Part shown: piece by piece, positions 40,626 to 48,114 of the stretch
How the letters are laid out: each line of letters opens with the position of its first letter
How positions within the stretch are numbered: the stretch's first letter is position 1
Assembly: GCA_019232985.1 (NCBI GenBank)
Contig: JAFAMW010000046.1
Location: forward strand, 9,289 to 73,288
Length of the DNA stretch: 64,000 nucleotides
Reading direction: 5' to 3'
From: Roseateles sp.
GTDB taxonomy: Bacteria; Pseudomonadota; Gammaproteobacteria; Burkholderiales; Burkholderiaceae
Notes under the pieces: model-generated
Databases searched by the model: none
Seen by the model: the letters and a program-made list of their open reading frames with translations, nothing else
Told to the model about the DNA's origin: nothing
Program-made: the position numbers and the translations under genes

Positions 40626-41846
40626 ATGAACCCATCCAAGCTCAAGCGCCTCGCCAGGGCCGGCGTCGCCGCCCTCGCCCTCGCCGGCGGCGCTAGCGCC
40701 CAGGCCCAGGTCTCGGGCGACGTCGTGAAGATCGGCTTCCTGACCGACATGTCGAGCGTGTACGCCGACATCGACGGCCCGGCCGGCGTCGAGGCGATCA
40801 AGATGGCGATCGCCGACATGAAGGGCGTCGCGGCCGGCAAGAAGATCGAGTTCATCTACGCCGACCACCAGAACAAGCCCGACATCGCCGCGAGCAAGGC
40901 GCGCGAGTGGATCGACACCCAGGGCGTCGACCTGCTCGTCGGCGGCACGAACTCGGGCGTCAATATCGCGCTCGCGAAGATCGCGGCCGAGAAGCACCGG
41001 CCGTTCATCTCGATCGGTGCGGGCTCGGCGCGCCTGACCAACGAGGACTGCACGCCCTATACCGTGCACTACGCCTACGACACCGTCGCGCTCGCGCGCG
41101 GCACCGTCAACCCGATGGTCAAGGCCGGCGGCAAGAGCTGGTACTTCCTGACCGCCGACTACGCGTTCGGCGCCTCGCTGCAGGCCGACGCGACGGCCGT
41201 CATCGACAAGGCCGGCGGCAAGGTGCTCGGCGCCGTCAAGCACCCGCTCAACGCGAGCGACTTCTCGTCCTTCCTGCTGCAGGCGCAGAGCAGCGGCGCG
41301 CAGGTGCTGGGCCTCGCCAACGCGGGCGGCGACACGATCAACTCGATCAAGGCCGCGAACGAGTTCGGCCTGACCAAGAGCATGAAGCTCGCGGGCCTGC
41401 TGATGTTCATCAACGACGTGCATTCGCTGGGCCTGAACACGGCCCAGGGCATGTACCTGACCGACAGCTGGTACTGGAACGAAAGCCCGGCCGCACGCGA
41501 ATGGAGCCGCCGCTTCTTCGACAAGATGAAGCGCATGCCCTCGTCGCTGCAGGCCGCCGACTACTCGGCCGTCACGCAGTACCTGAAGGCCGTCGACGCG
41601 CTCAAGACCGACGACCCGGACAAGGTCATGGCCAGGCTCAAGTCCACGCCGATCGACGACTTCTACGCGAAGGGCCAGATCCGCAAGGAGGACGGCCGCT
41701 TCGTCCACGACATGTTCCTGCTCCAGGTGAAGGCGCCGAAGGACTCGAACGAGCCCTGGGACTACTTCAAGGTCGTCCAGCGCATCCCCGGCGACGAGGC
41801 CTATACCAAGCTCGCCGACAGCAAGTGCCCGCTGGTGAAGAAGTAA
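40626..41846 (+). CDS. livK: ABC transporter substrate-binding protein (Liv-type periplasmic)
   Basis: A 406-residue periplasmic binding protein of the Leu/Ile/Val type. Seen: a signal peptide [28 protein letters not shown], then VVKIGFLTDMSSVYADIDGPAGVEAIKMAI, FIYADHQNKPDIAASKAREWI, VDLLVGGTNSGVNIALAKIAAE, WYFLTADYAFG and a C-terminal lobe ending in SKCPLVKK. The lobes fit the family I fold. The ligand could be branched-chain amino acids or an aromatic or amide compound; the binding-site residues do not settle it. A purine-rich GGAGGAG lies 12 bases before the ATG. Confidence 0.92.
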   Translation: MNPSKLKRLARAGVAALALAGGASAQAQVSGDVVKIGFLTDMSSVYADIDGPAGVEAIKMAIADMKGVAAGKKIEFIYADHQNKPDIAASKAREWIDTQGVDLLVGGTNSGVNIALAKIAAEKHRPFISIGAGSARLTNEDCTPYTVHYAYDTVALARGTVNPMVKAGGKSWYFLTADYAFGASLQADATAVIDKAGGKVLGAVKHPLNASDFSSFLLQAQSSGAQVLGLANAGGDTINSIKAANEFGLTKSMKLAGLLMFINDVHSLGLNTAQGMYLTDSWYWNESPAAREWSRRFFDKMKRMPSSLQAADYSAVTQYLKAVDALKTDDPDKVMARLKSTPIDDFYAKGQIRKEDGRFVHDMFLLQVKAPKDSNEPWDYFKVVQRIPGDEAYTKLADSKCPLVKK

Positions 41847-41862
41847 GAAGGACCGCCCCAGC

Positions 41863-42750
41863 ATGACCGAAGTCTTCGGCGTCCCGCTGCCCGCGCTGCT
41901 CGGGCAGCTGCTGCTGGGCCTCGTGAACGGATCGTTCTACGCGATCCTGTCGCTGGGCCTGGCGGTGATCTTCGGCATGCTCAACATCATCAACTTCGCG
42001 CATGGCGCGTTCTACATGATGGGCGCGATGCTGGCCTGGCTGGGCCTCGACGCGCTGGGGCTCGGCTACTGGCAGATGCTGCTGCTCGCGCCGCTCGCGG
42101 TCGGGCTGCTCGGCGTCGTCGTCGAGCGCCTGCTGCTGCGCTGGCTCTACCAGCTCGACCACCTCTACGGCCTGCTGCTGACCTTCGGCATGACGCTCGT
42201 GACCGAGGGCCTGTGGCGCTCGTTCTACGGCGTGTCGGGCCAGCCCTTCGACGTGCCCGAGGCGCTGCACGGGGCCACCAACCTCGGCTTCATGATCCTG
42301 CCGAACTACCGCGCCTGGGTCGTGCTCGCCTCGCTCGTCGTGTGCCTCGGCGTGTGGGCGCTGATCGAGAAGACGCGGCTCGGCGCGCTCCTGCGCGCGG
42401 GCACCGAGAACCCGCGCCTGACCCAGGCCTTCGGCGTCAACGTGCCGCTGATGGTCACGCTGACCTACGCGGGCGGCGTCGCGCTCGCCGCGTTCGCGGG
42501 CGTGCTCGCGGCGCCGATCACGCAGGTCTCGCCGCTGATGGGCAGCCAGCTGATCATCGTCGTGTTCGCCGTCGTCGTGATCGGCGGCATGGGCTCGATC
42601 CTCGGCGCGATCGTCTCGGGCCTGGGCCTCGGCGTGATCGAGGGCCTGACCAAGGTGTTCTACCCCGAGGCGTCGAACACCGTCGTGTTCGTCGTCATGG
42701 CGCTCGTGCTGATCGTGCGCCCGGCCGGCTTGTTCGGGAAAGAAAAATGA
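41863..42750 (+). CDS. livH: ABC transporter permease LivH
   Basis: An integral-membrane permease of 295 residues with about eight hydrophobic helices. Seen: LGLVNGSFYAILSLGLAVIFGMLNIINFAHGAFYMMGAM at the N-terminus, typical of LivH, then TFGMTLVTEGLWRSFYG and the C-terminal IIVVFAVVVIGGMGSILGAIVSGLGLGVIEGL with the coupling-loop region for the ATPases. It lies 16 bases after the binding-protein gene and its stop overlaps livM by 4 bases (ATGA). Confidence 0.95.
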   Translation: MTEVFGVPLPALLGQLLLGLVNGSFYAILSLGLAVIFGMLNIINFAHGAFYMMGAMLAWLGLDALGLGYWQMLLLAPLAVGLLGVVVERLLLRWLYQLDHLYGLLLTFGMTLVTEGLWRSFYGVSGQPFDVPEALHGATNLGFMILPNYRAWVVLASLVVCLGVWALIEKTRLGALLRAGTENPRLTQAFGVNVPLMVTLTYAGGVALAAFAGVLAAPITQVSPLMGSQLIIVVFAVVVIGGMGSILGAIVSGLGLGVIEGLTKVFYPEASNTVVFVVMALVLIVRPAGLFGKEK

Positions 42751-43757
42751 GCGCAGCGATGACGCCGACGGCGCAGCCGTCGAAACGAAACCCCTGGCTC
42801 GGCTACGGCCTGATGTTCGTGCTGATCGCGCTGCTGCCGGCCTTCGGCGCCTACCCGATCTTCGTGATGAAGGTGCTGTGCTACGCGCTGTTCGCCTGCG
42901 CGTTCAACCTGCTGATCGGCTTCACGGGCCTCCTGAGCTTCGGCCACGCGGCGTTCCTCGGCGCGGCCGGCTACGCCTGCGGCCACGCGCTCAAGGTCTG
43001 GGGCCTGCCGGCGCCGCTGGGCCTGCTGTTCGGCGCGCTCGCCGCGGGCGGGCTCGGCCTCGCGATGGGCCTGCTCGCGATCCGGCGCTCGGGCATCTAC
43101 TTCGCGATGATCACGCTCGCGCTCGCGCAGATGGTGTTCTTCTTCTTCCTGCAGGCGCCGTTCACGGGCGGCGAGGACGGCCTGCAGGCGGTGCCGCGTG
43201 GCAGCTTCCTGGGCCTCGGCCTCGACGACGACCTGCACCTGTACTACGTCGTGCTCGCGATCTTCGTCGCCGCGTTCTGGCTGATCTACCGCACCGTGCA
43301 CTCGCCGTTCGGCCAGGTGCTGATGTCGATCCGCGAGAACGAGGCGCGCGCCACCTCGCTCGGCTACGACGTCGAGCGCTTCAAGCTGCTCGCCTTCGTG
43401 CTGTCGGCGCTGCTCGCCGGCCTCGCCGGCGCGACCAAGACCCTCGTGCTCGGCTTCGCGACGCTCAGCGACGCGCAATGGGGCACCTCGGGCGCCGTGA
43501 TCCTGATGACCCTGGTCGGCGGCATGGGCACGCTGACCGGCCCCATCGTCGGCGCGCTGCTCGTCGTGCTGCTCGAAAACAAGATCGGCGACTTCGGCAA
43601 CTGGCTGGCGCAGCTCACCGGCGTGCAGTGGTTCGCTGGCCTCGGCGAATCGGTGAGCCTCGTGACCGGGCTGATCTTCATCGTCTGCGTGCTCGCGTTC
43701 CGGCGCGGCATCGTCGGCGAGGTCGGCGCGCTGATCGCGCGCGTGCGGCGCGCCTGA
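42747..43757 (+). CDS. livM: ABC transporter permease LivM
   Basis: The partner permease of 336 residues. Seen: about nine hydrophobic helices with the LivM signature CAFNLLIGFTGLLSFGHAAFLGAAGYACGHAL, then RRSGIYFAMITLALAQMVFFFF, RTVHSPFGQVLMSIRENEARATSLGYDVERFKLLAFVLSALLAGLAGA and VILMTLVGGMGTLTGPIVGALL. The start overlaps the livH stop. With livG, livF, livK and livH it gives a complete importer in one transcript. ubiA follows 43 bases later, possibly by read-through. Confidence 0.95.
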   Translation: MSAAMTPTAQPSKRNPWLGYGLMFVLIALLPAFGAYPIFVMKVLCYALFACAFNLLIGFTGLLSFGHAAFLGAAGYACGHALKVWGLPAPLGLLFGALAAGGLGLAMGLLAIRRSGIYFAMITLALAQMVFFFFLQAPFTGGEDGLQAVPRGSFLGLGLDDDLHLYYVVLAIFVAAFWLIYRTVHSPFGQVLMSIRENEARATSLGYDVERFKLLAFVLSALLAGLAGATKTLVLGFATLSDAQWGTSGAVILMTLVGGMGTLTGPIVGALLVVLLENKIGDFGNWLAQLTGVQWFAGLGESVSLVTGLIFIVCVLAFRRGIVGEVGALIARVRRA

Positions 43758-43800
43758 GCCGCCCCGCGCGGCACCGCGGGCGCGCCGATAATCGGCGGCG

Positions 43801-44727
43801 ATGATGAACGCCTCCTCCGCCGCCGAACTGCCGCGCTGGCGCGACCGCCTGCAGGCCTGGTCCGACCTGATCCGCTGGAACCGCCCGGCCGGCTGGCTGC
43901 TGCTGCTGTGGCCGACGCTGTCGGCGCTGTGGATCGCCGCCGACGGCTGGCCCGGCTGGCACCTGCTCGCGGTGTTCACGGCCGGCACGGTCCTGATGCG
44001 CTCGGCCGGCTGCTGCGTCAACGACGTCGCCGACCGCGAGTTCGACCGCCATGTCGAGCGCACGGCGGCGCGCCCGGTCACGACCGGCCGCGTGTCGGTG
44101 CGCGAGGCGCTGCTCGTCGGCGCGGCGCTCGCGCTCGTCGCGTTCGGGCTCGTGCTGACGACCAACCCGGCGACGATCGCGCTGTCCTTCCCGGCGCTCG
44201 CCGTCGCCCTGCTCTACCCCTACGCGAAGCGCGTGTTCGCGATGCCGCAGGCGGTGCTTGGCGTCGCGTTCTCGTTCGGCATCCCGATGGCCTTCGCGGC
44301 GACGCTCGGCGGCGCCGACTGGCGCTGGGACTCGCTGCACGGCGCGGTGCCGCTATCGGCCTGGGCCCTGCTCGTCGCGAACCTGTTCTGGGTGCTCGCC
44401 TACGACACCGAATACGCGATGGTCGACCGCGACGACGACATCCGCATCGGCATCCAGACCTCGGCGCTCACGCTGGGCCGCTACGACGTCGCCGGCGTGA
44501 TGGCGTTCTACGCGGTCTTCGTCGCGGCCTGGGCCGCGCTGGGCCTGCACCTGGGCCTGGGCCGGCCCTTCATGCTCGGCATCGTCGGCGCGGCGGCCCA
44601 GGCCGTCTGGCACTGGCGTTTGATCCGCACGCGCGACCGCGCGGGCTGCTTCAAGGCCTTCCGGCTCAACCACTGGCTCGGCGCGACGCTGTTCGCCGGC
44701 ACCGTGCTCGACTTCGCGCTGCGCTGA
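43801..44727 (+). CDS. ubiA: 4-hydroxybenzoate polyprenyltransferase
   Basis: UbiA attaches the polyprenyl chain to 4-hydroxybenzoate in ubiquinone synthesis, at the inner membrane. Seen in 308 residues: multiple helices and the two Asp-rich motifs, [23 protein letters not shown] and [19 protein letters not shown], which bind Mg-diphosphate. The first follows the family form NDxxDxxxD. The start region includes [20 protein letters not shown] sequence (here [16 protein letters not shown]). UbiC, the enzyme that makes its substrate, is encoded about 2 kb away on the other strand. Confidence 0.96.
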   Translation: MMNASSAAELPRWRDRLQAWSDLIRWNRPAGWLLLLWPTLSALWIAADGWPGWHLLAVFTAGTVLMRSAGCCVNDVADREFDRHVERTAARPVTTGRVSVREALLVGAALALVAFGLVLTTNPATIALSFPALAVALLYPYAKRVFAMPQAVLGVAFSFGIPMAFAATLGGADWRWDSLHGAVPLSAWALLVANLFWVLAYDTEYAMVDRDDDIRIGIQTSALTLGRYDVAGVMAFYAVFVAAWAALGLHLGLGRPFMLGIVGAAAQAVWHWRLIRTRDRAGCFKAFRLNHWLGATLFAGTVLDFALR

Positions 44728-44746
44728 ATGCCGCTGAACTAGGCGT

Positions 44747-45775
44747 CTATTCGAACGGGTAGCGCACGCCGAGCTCGCCGCGGATGCGGTCCATCCAGCC
44801 GAGGATCTCGAGCGTCTCGGCGTGGGTCATCGAGGGGCTCTCGACGCGGCCCGCGCGGATGCAGGCCTCGGCCTCCTCGATCTCGCCCTCGAAGCCGTTG
44901 ATGCGCCACGGCGCGTCGACGACTTGCGCGGGCTGGCCGTGGCGCTGCAGCGCGACCTGCTGGCCCATCCAGAAGTTCAGCGGCACCGAGATCGTGCCGC
45001 CCTCGCCGTGGATCAGCAGGGTGTTCGGCGAGCTCAGGTCGAGGCCGCAGACGAACTGCGCGACGACGCCGCCCGCGAAGCCGAGCTGGCCGTGCACGCG
45101 CAGGTCGACGCCGGTCGGCGCGAGCCGGCCCTGCACGTCGAGGCGCTCGAGCGCGGGCACTGTGCCCAGCGCCTGCTCGAGCGCCCAGCGCGTCGCGGTC
45201 AGGTTGTAGATGCCGATGTCGAGCAGCGCGCCGCCGGCGAGCGCCGGGTCGAACAGGCGGCTCGCGGGCTCGAAGGCGGCCGGGAAGCAGAAGGTCGACT
45301 CGATCGCGCGCAACGGCCCGACAGCCTGCTCGCGCAGCCAGCCGCGCAGCACCGCGTAGGCGGGCAGGAAGCGCGTCCAGACCGCCTCCATCAGGAACAC
45401 GCCGCGCTCGCGCGCGAGCGCGACGAGCGCCTCGCCCGCGGCGCGGTTCGGCACGAGCGGCTTCTCGCACAGCACGGGCTTGCCGGCGAGCAGCGCCGCG
45501 CGTACCGGCGCGCCATGCTGGGCGTGCGGCGTCGCGACGTAGACGGCGTCGACGGCCGGGTCGGCGAGCACGGCCGCGAGGTCGGTGCTCGCGTAGGGCG
45601 CGGCGGCGTCTGCGGCCGGCCATTCGGCGTGACTCCAGGCCGCGAACGCCGCCGCGCGCGCGGCGTCGCGGCCGTGCACGGCGACGAGGCGGCTGGCGGG
45701 CAGCGAACCGACCGCGTGGGCAAAGCGGCGCGCGATCTTGCCGGGGCCGATCACGGCCCAGCCGAATGTCTTCAT
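44747..45775 (-). CDS. Gfo/Idh/MocA-family oxidoreductase
   Basis: A 342-residue NAD(P)-dependent dehydrogenase. Seen: Rossmann fold WAVIGPGKIARRFAHAVGSLPASRLVAVHGRDA, DLAAVLADPAVDAVYVATPHAQHG, then the substrate-binding VLCEKPLVPN (EKP with catalytic-site Lys), FLMEAVWTRFLPAY, and a C-terminal domain with GGALLDIGIYNL (the His/Asp region). The substrate is probably a sugar or polyol but cannot be told. The ATG at 45775 gives the standard start; the frame is open farther upstream. It converges on ubiA with 19 bases between stops. Confidence 0.9.
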   Translation of the reverse strand: MKTFGWAVIGPGKIARRFAHAVGSLPASRLVAVHGRDAARAAAFAAWSHAEWPAADAAAPYASTDLAAVLADPAVDAVYVATPHAQHGAPVRAALLAGKPVLCEKPLVPNRAAGEALVALARERGVFLMEAVWTRFLPAYAVLRGWLREQAVGPLRAIESTFCFPAAFEPASRLFDPALAGGALLDIGIYNLTATRWALEQALGTVPALERLDVQGRLAPTGVDLRVHGQLGFAGGVVAQFVCGLDLSSPNTLLIHGEGGTISVPLNFWMGQQVALQRHGQPAQVVDAPWRINGFEGEIEEAEACIRAGRVESPSMTHAETLEILGWMDRIRGELGVRYPFE

Positions 45776-45918
45776 GGCGACGCGGGCCCGCGGCCCGCCG
45801 TGGTGACGATGGCCGCGATTCTCACCTGCGGCGCCACTACGCCGAGGATGCAGTGAATTTCCGGGCCGAGCGCCGGGCCGCCCAAGGCGGCTATGCCGCG
45901 GGGGAGCGAGCCCGCACC

Positions 45919-45985
45919 GAACAAGCGCCTGCGCGCTTGTTCGCGGCTGGCGAGCGCCGGCCGGCATGCTTGCCGGCTGGCCGAC
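45919..45985. repeat. Extragenic palindromes, second site
   Basis: Two hairpins lie in this gap: GAACAAGCGC-CTGC-GCGCTTGTTC (45919-45942, perfect 10-base stem) and GCGCCGGCCGGCATGCTTGCCGGCTGGCCG (45955-45984). The second shares its outer GCGCCGGCC...GGCTGGCCG with the 38.9-kb copies, but its inner arms are GGCA/TGCC instead of CCG/CGG, both changed together. The rest of 45776-46033 has no gene I can support; it also holds the upstream region of the Gfo/Idh gene. Confidence 0.7.
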
Positions 45986-46033
45986 TGGGCTGGCCCGCGT
46001 TCGGCGCGGCCAGACCGGGCGAGGGGCTTCAGG

Positions 46034-46582
46034 TCAGCGCAGGTTCAACAGATCGGCGAGCTGCTCGCGCAGCTCGCGGCCCTCGGCGCGGCGCGCCTTG
46101 GTCGCGGCGCGCGCGTAGGCGGCCTCGGCCTTTTCGCGCAGCGCGACCGCGCGCGCGAGCGCCTCGGCGTAGCGCGCCGGCGTGTAGGTGTTCTCGGTGC
46201 CGATATAGACGCTGCGGCCGGCCGGGCGCTCGCCGAAGCGCGGCAGCGAGACCGCGAAGCTGCAGTCGCGCACGCGGCTGCCGACGCGCCGGCGCACGAT
46301 CGGCCCCGAGATGCCGACCGGCAGCTCGCTCGTCTTGTTGCCGCTCGGCACGCGCTGCAGCCGGCTCGGCGCGGGCAGCTTCGCGATGCGCGCGAGCAGC
46401 GCCTTGGCGGCCGCCGCGAGCGCGGCCTCGGCGCCGCTGCCGTCGCCCGAGTTGTCGGAAAAGAGCTTGGTGCCGCCGTAGCGCAGCTGCCAGCCATGGG
46501 TCGACTGGTGGTCGATGCGCTGGATGCACTGCGGCACGGTGAACCTGGCTCCGTTGAAGATGACGACTTCCCTGGTCTTCAT
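46034..46582 (-). CDS. Conserved hypothetical protein, unknown function
   Basis: I do not recognise a defined family for this 182-residue protein. Seen: an N-terminal MKTREVVIFNGARFTVPQCIQRIDHQSTHGWQLRYGGTKLFSD block, then Ala-rich helix, SGNKTSELPVGISGPIVRRRVGSRVRDCSFAVSLPRFGERPAGRSVYIGTENTYTPARYAEALARAVALREKAEAAYA. Proteins with the FTVPQCIQRID...HGWQ and a Tyr-rich C-terminal block are common in Burkholderiales; a phage or AP2-like DNA-binding origin is possible but unproved. It is flanked by an extragenic repeat and by ubiC. The ribosome-binding site is GAGGG about 9 bases before the ATG. Confidence 0.7.
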   Translation of the reverse strand: MKTREVVIFNGARFTVPQCIQRIDHQSTHGWQLRYGGTKLFSDNSGDGSGAEAALAAAAKALLARIAKLPAPSRLQRVPSGNKTSELPVGISGPIVRRRVGSRVRDCSFAVSLPRFGERPAGRSVYIGTENTYTPARYAEALARAVALREKAEAAYARAATKARRAEGRELREQLADLLNLR

Positions 46583-46666
46583 GACTGCCCTCTTGGCTTG
46601 GAGGGGGCCGAAGCCCCATGCGCAGAGTTTATGGAGTCATGGCCTGCGCACGGCCTTGCGCCGCGA

Positions 46667-47194
46667 TCAAGGCTTGCTGCGGATCAAATCCGGCGCGAAC
46701 AGCTCCATCACGCGCAGCTGCGCGCCGTACCGCGTAAATACCGAATTACGTGACCAGAGCATGGCGGGGCTCGGCGGCGCGCCGGTCGCGGCGCGCCATT
46801 GGCGCGCCATCTGGCGCCGCGTATGGCCGAAGCGCGCGAGGCGGCGGGGCTGGAGCTCGCTGCGCACGACGCGCGGGTCCTCGTAGAGCAGGTGGCCCAG
46901 CGGCCGGCTGCCGAGGCCCTTGATCGCCTTCCAGGGCCCGGCCAGCGCGCTCTGGTGTAGCGAGGAGCGCGCCCACACGAGCGGCACGCCGTCGACGCGC
47001 AGGATCACCTCGCGCACGATCGTACAGCCGTGCCGCGGCAGGCCCAGGGCGCTGCGCTCCCGGGCGCGCAGCGGCTGCACGCCCTGGCTCAGCACCTCGA
47101 CCTCGAAGTCCGTGCCGGTGCGCGCGAGCCGCTTGCTCAGCGAACCCGGCGCGCGCAGCCACCTGCGCAGGCTCGTCCGCGTCGCGATGCCCAT
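46667..47194 (-). CDS. ubiC: Chorismate--pyruvate lyase
   Basis: UbiC converts chorismate to 4-hydroxybenzoate and pyruvate, the first committed step of ubiquinone synthesis. Seen in 175 residues: LRRWLRAPGSLSKRLARTGTDFEVEVLSQG, REVILRVDGVPLVWARS, LGSRPLGHLLYEDPRVVRS, and the C-terminal RVMELFAPDL. These blocks and the size match UbiC. The start follows the proC stop by 7 bases, so ubiC is translated from the proC transcript. It supplies the substrate of UbiA encoded about 2 kb away. Confidence 0.93.
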   Translation of the reverse strand: MGIATRTSLRRWLRAPGSLSKRLARTGTDFEVEVLSQGVQPLRARERSALGLPRHGCTIVREVILRVDGVPLVWARSSLHQSALAGPWKAIKGLGSRPLGHLLYEDPRVVRSELQPRRLARFGHTRRQMARQWRAATGAPPSPAMLWSRNSVFTRYGAQLRVMELFAPDLIRSKP

Positions 47195-47201
47195 CCGGCG
47201 C

Positions 47202-48014
47202 TCAGGACCCGAATTCGTCGCCGAGCTCGCGCGCGCGAACGGCCGCCGCGTGGACCGCCCGGCGCATCGCGGCAGCGACGCCGTCGGCGTCGAGGCTCGT
47301 GATCGCGGCGTGGGTGGTGCCGCCCTTGGACGTGACGCGCGCGCGCAGCAGCGCCGCGTCGTCGTCGCACGCCAGGCCCTGCGCGGCCGCGCCGCCGCAG
47401 GTCGCGAACGCGAGCTCGCGCGCCTGCGCGGGGCTCAGGCCGAGCTCGACGCCGGCCGCCGTCATCGCCTCGACGAGGTAGAAGAAATACGCGGGTCCCG
47501 AGCCCGACAGCGCGGTCACCGCGTCGAGCTGCTCCTCGCGTTCGAGCCACAGCAGGCGGCCCGTCGGCGCGATCACGGTCTCGACGAGGCTGCGGTCCGC
47601 GGCCACGACGGCCGGGCTCGCGTACAGGCCCGCGATGCCCGCGCCGATCAGCGCGGGCGTGTTCGGCATCGCGCGCACGACGCGCGCGGCGCCGCTCGCG
47701 CGCGCGATCGCGTCGCTGCGCACGCCGGCCATGACCGAGAGCTGGAGGGCCTGGCCGACGAAGGGCGCGCAGGGCGCGGCGGCCGCGCCGAACAGCTGCG
47801 GCTTGACGGCCCAGACGACGAGGCGCGCCGTGCTGAGCCGCGCGTCGGCCGCCGCGACGGCGACAACGCCATGCTCGGCCTGCAGCTTCGCGCGCTGCGC
47901 GTCGCCGGGGTCGACGACGAGCAGCGACGCGCCCGCGCGGCCCGCGCGGCACAGGCCGGCGACGATCGCGCTGGCCATATTGCCGCCGCCGATGAATGCG
48001 ATCTCGATAGTCAT
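47202..48014 (-). CDS. proC: Pyrroline-5-carboxylate reductase
   Basis: ProC reduces pyrroline-5-carboxylate to proline with NAD(P)H, the last step of proline synthesis. Seen in 270 residues: IAFIGGGNMASAIVAGL (dinucleotide fold), VWAVKPQLF, VVRAMPNTPALIGAGIAGLYASP, LDAVTALSGSGPAYFFYLVEAM, AFATCGGAAAQGLA and VTSKGGTTHAAI. All conserved blocks are intact. It stands immediately downstream of putA, which runs the opposite reaction, so the neighbours could cycle proline unless separately regulated; a hairpin lies between them. Confidence 0.96.
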   Translation of the reverse strand: MTIEIAFIGGGNMASAIVAGLCRAGRAGASLLVVDPGDAQRAKLQAEHGVVAVAAADARLSTARLVVWAVKPQLFGAAAAPCAPFVGQALQLSVMAGVRSDAIARASGAARVVRAMPNTPALIGAGIAGLYASPAVVAADRSLVETVIAPTGRLLWLEREEQLDAVTALSGSGPAYFFYLVEAMTAAGVELGLSPAQARELAFATCGGAAAQGLACDDDAALLRARVTSKGGTTHAAITSLDADGVAAAMRRAVHAAAVRARELGDEFGS

Positions 48015-48081
48015 GGCGCCAGTTTAGGGGTGTCGCGACCGGTCATGCGCGAGCCGGCCGGCGCGTCCCGTGCGACCGGCC

Positions 48082-48103
48082 GGCGCCGCTTCGGAGCGGC
48101 GCC
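48082..48103. terminator. Stable hairpin between putA and proC
   Basis: GGCGCCGCT-TCGG-AGCGGCGCC is a perfect 9-base stem with a 4-base loop, 12 bases beyond the putA stop on the same strand. It has no T-run, so it is at best a weak or Rho-assisted terminator. It would limit read-through from putA into proC. Confidence 0.5.
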
Positions 48104-48114
48104 CGCGCGGGCAC

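Noticed and set aside
45776..46033. A coding gene in the gap between the Gfo/Idh gene and the hypothetical gene
   Set aside because: The open frames there run through hairpin DNA and are antisense continuations; no start or domain supports a protein.
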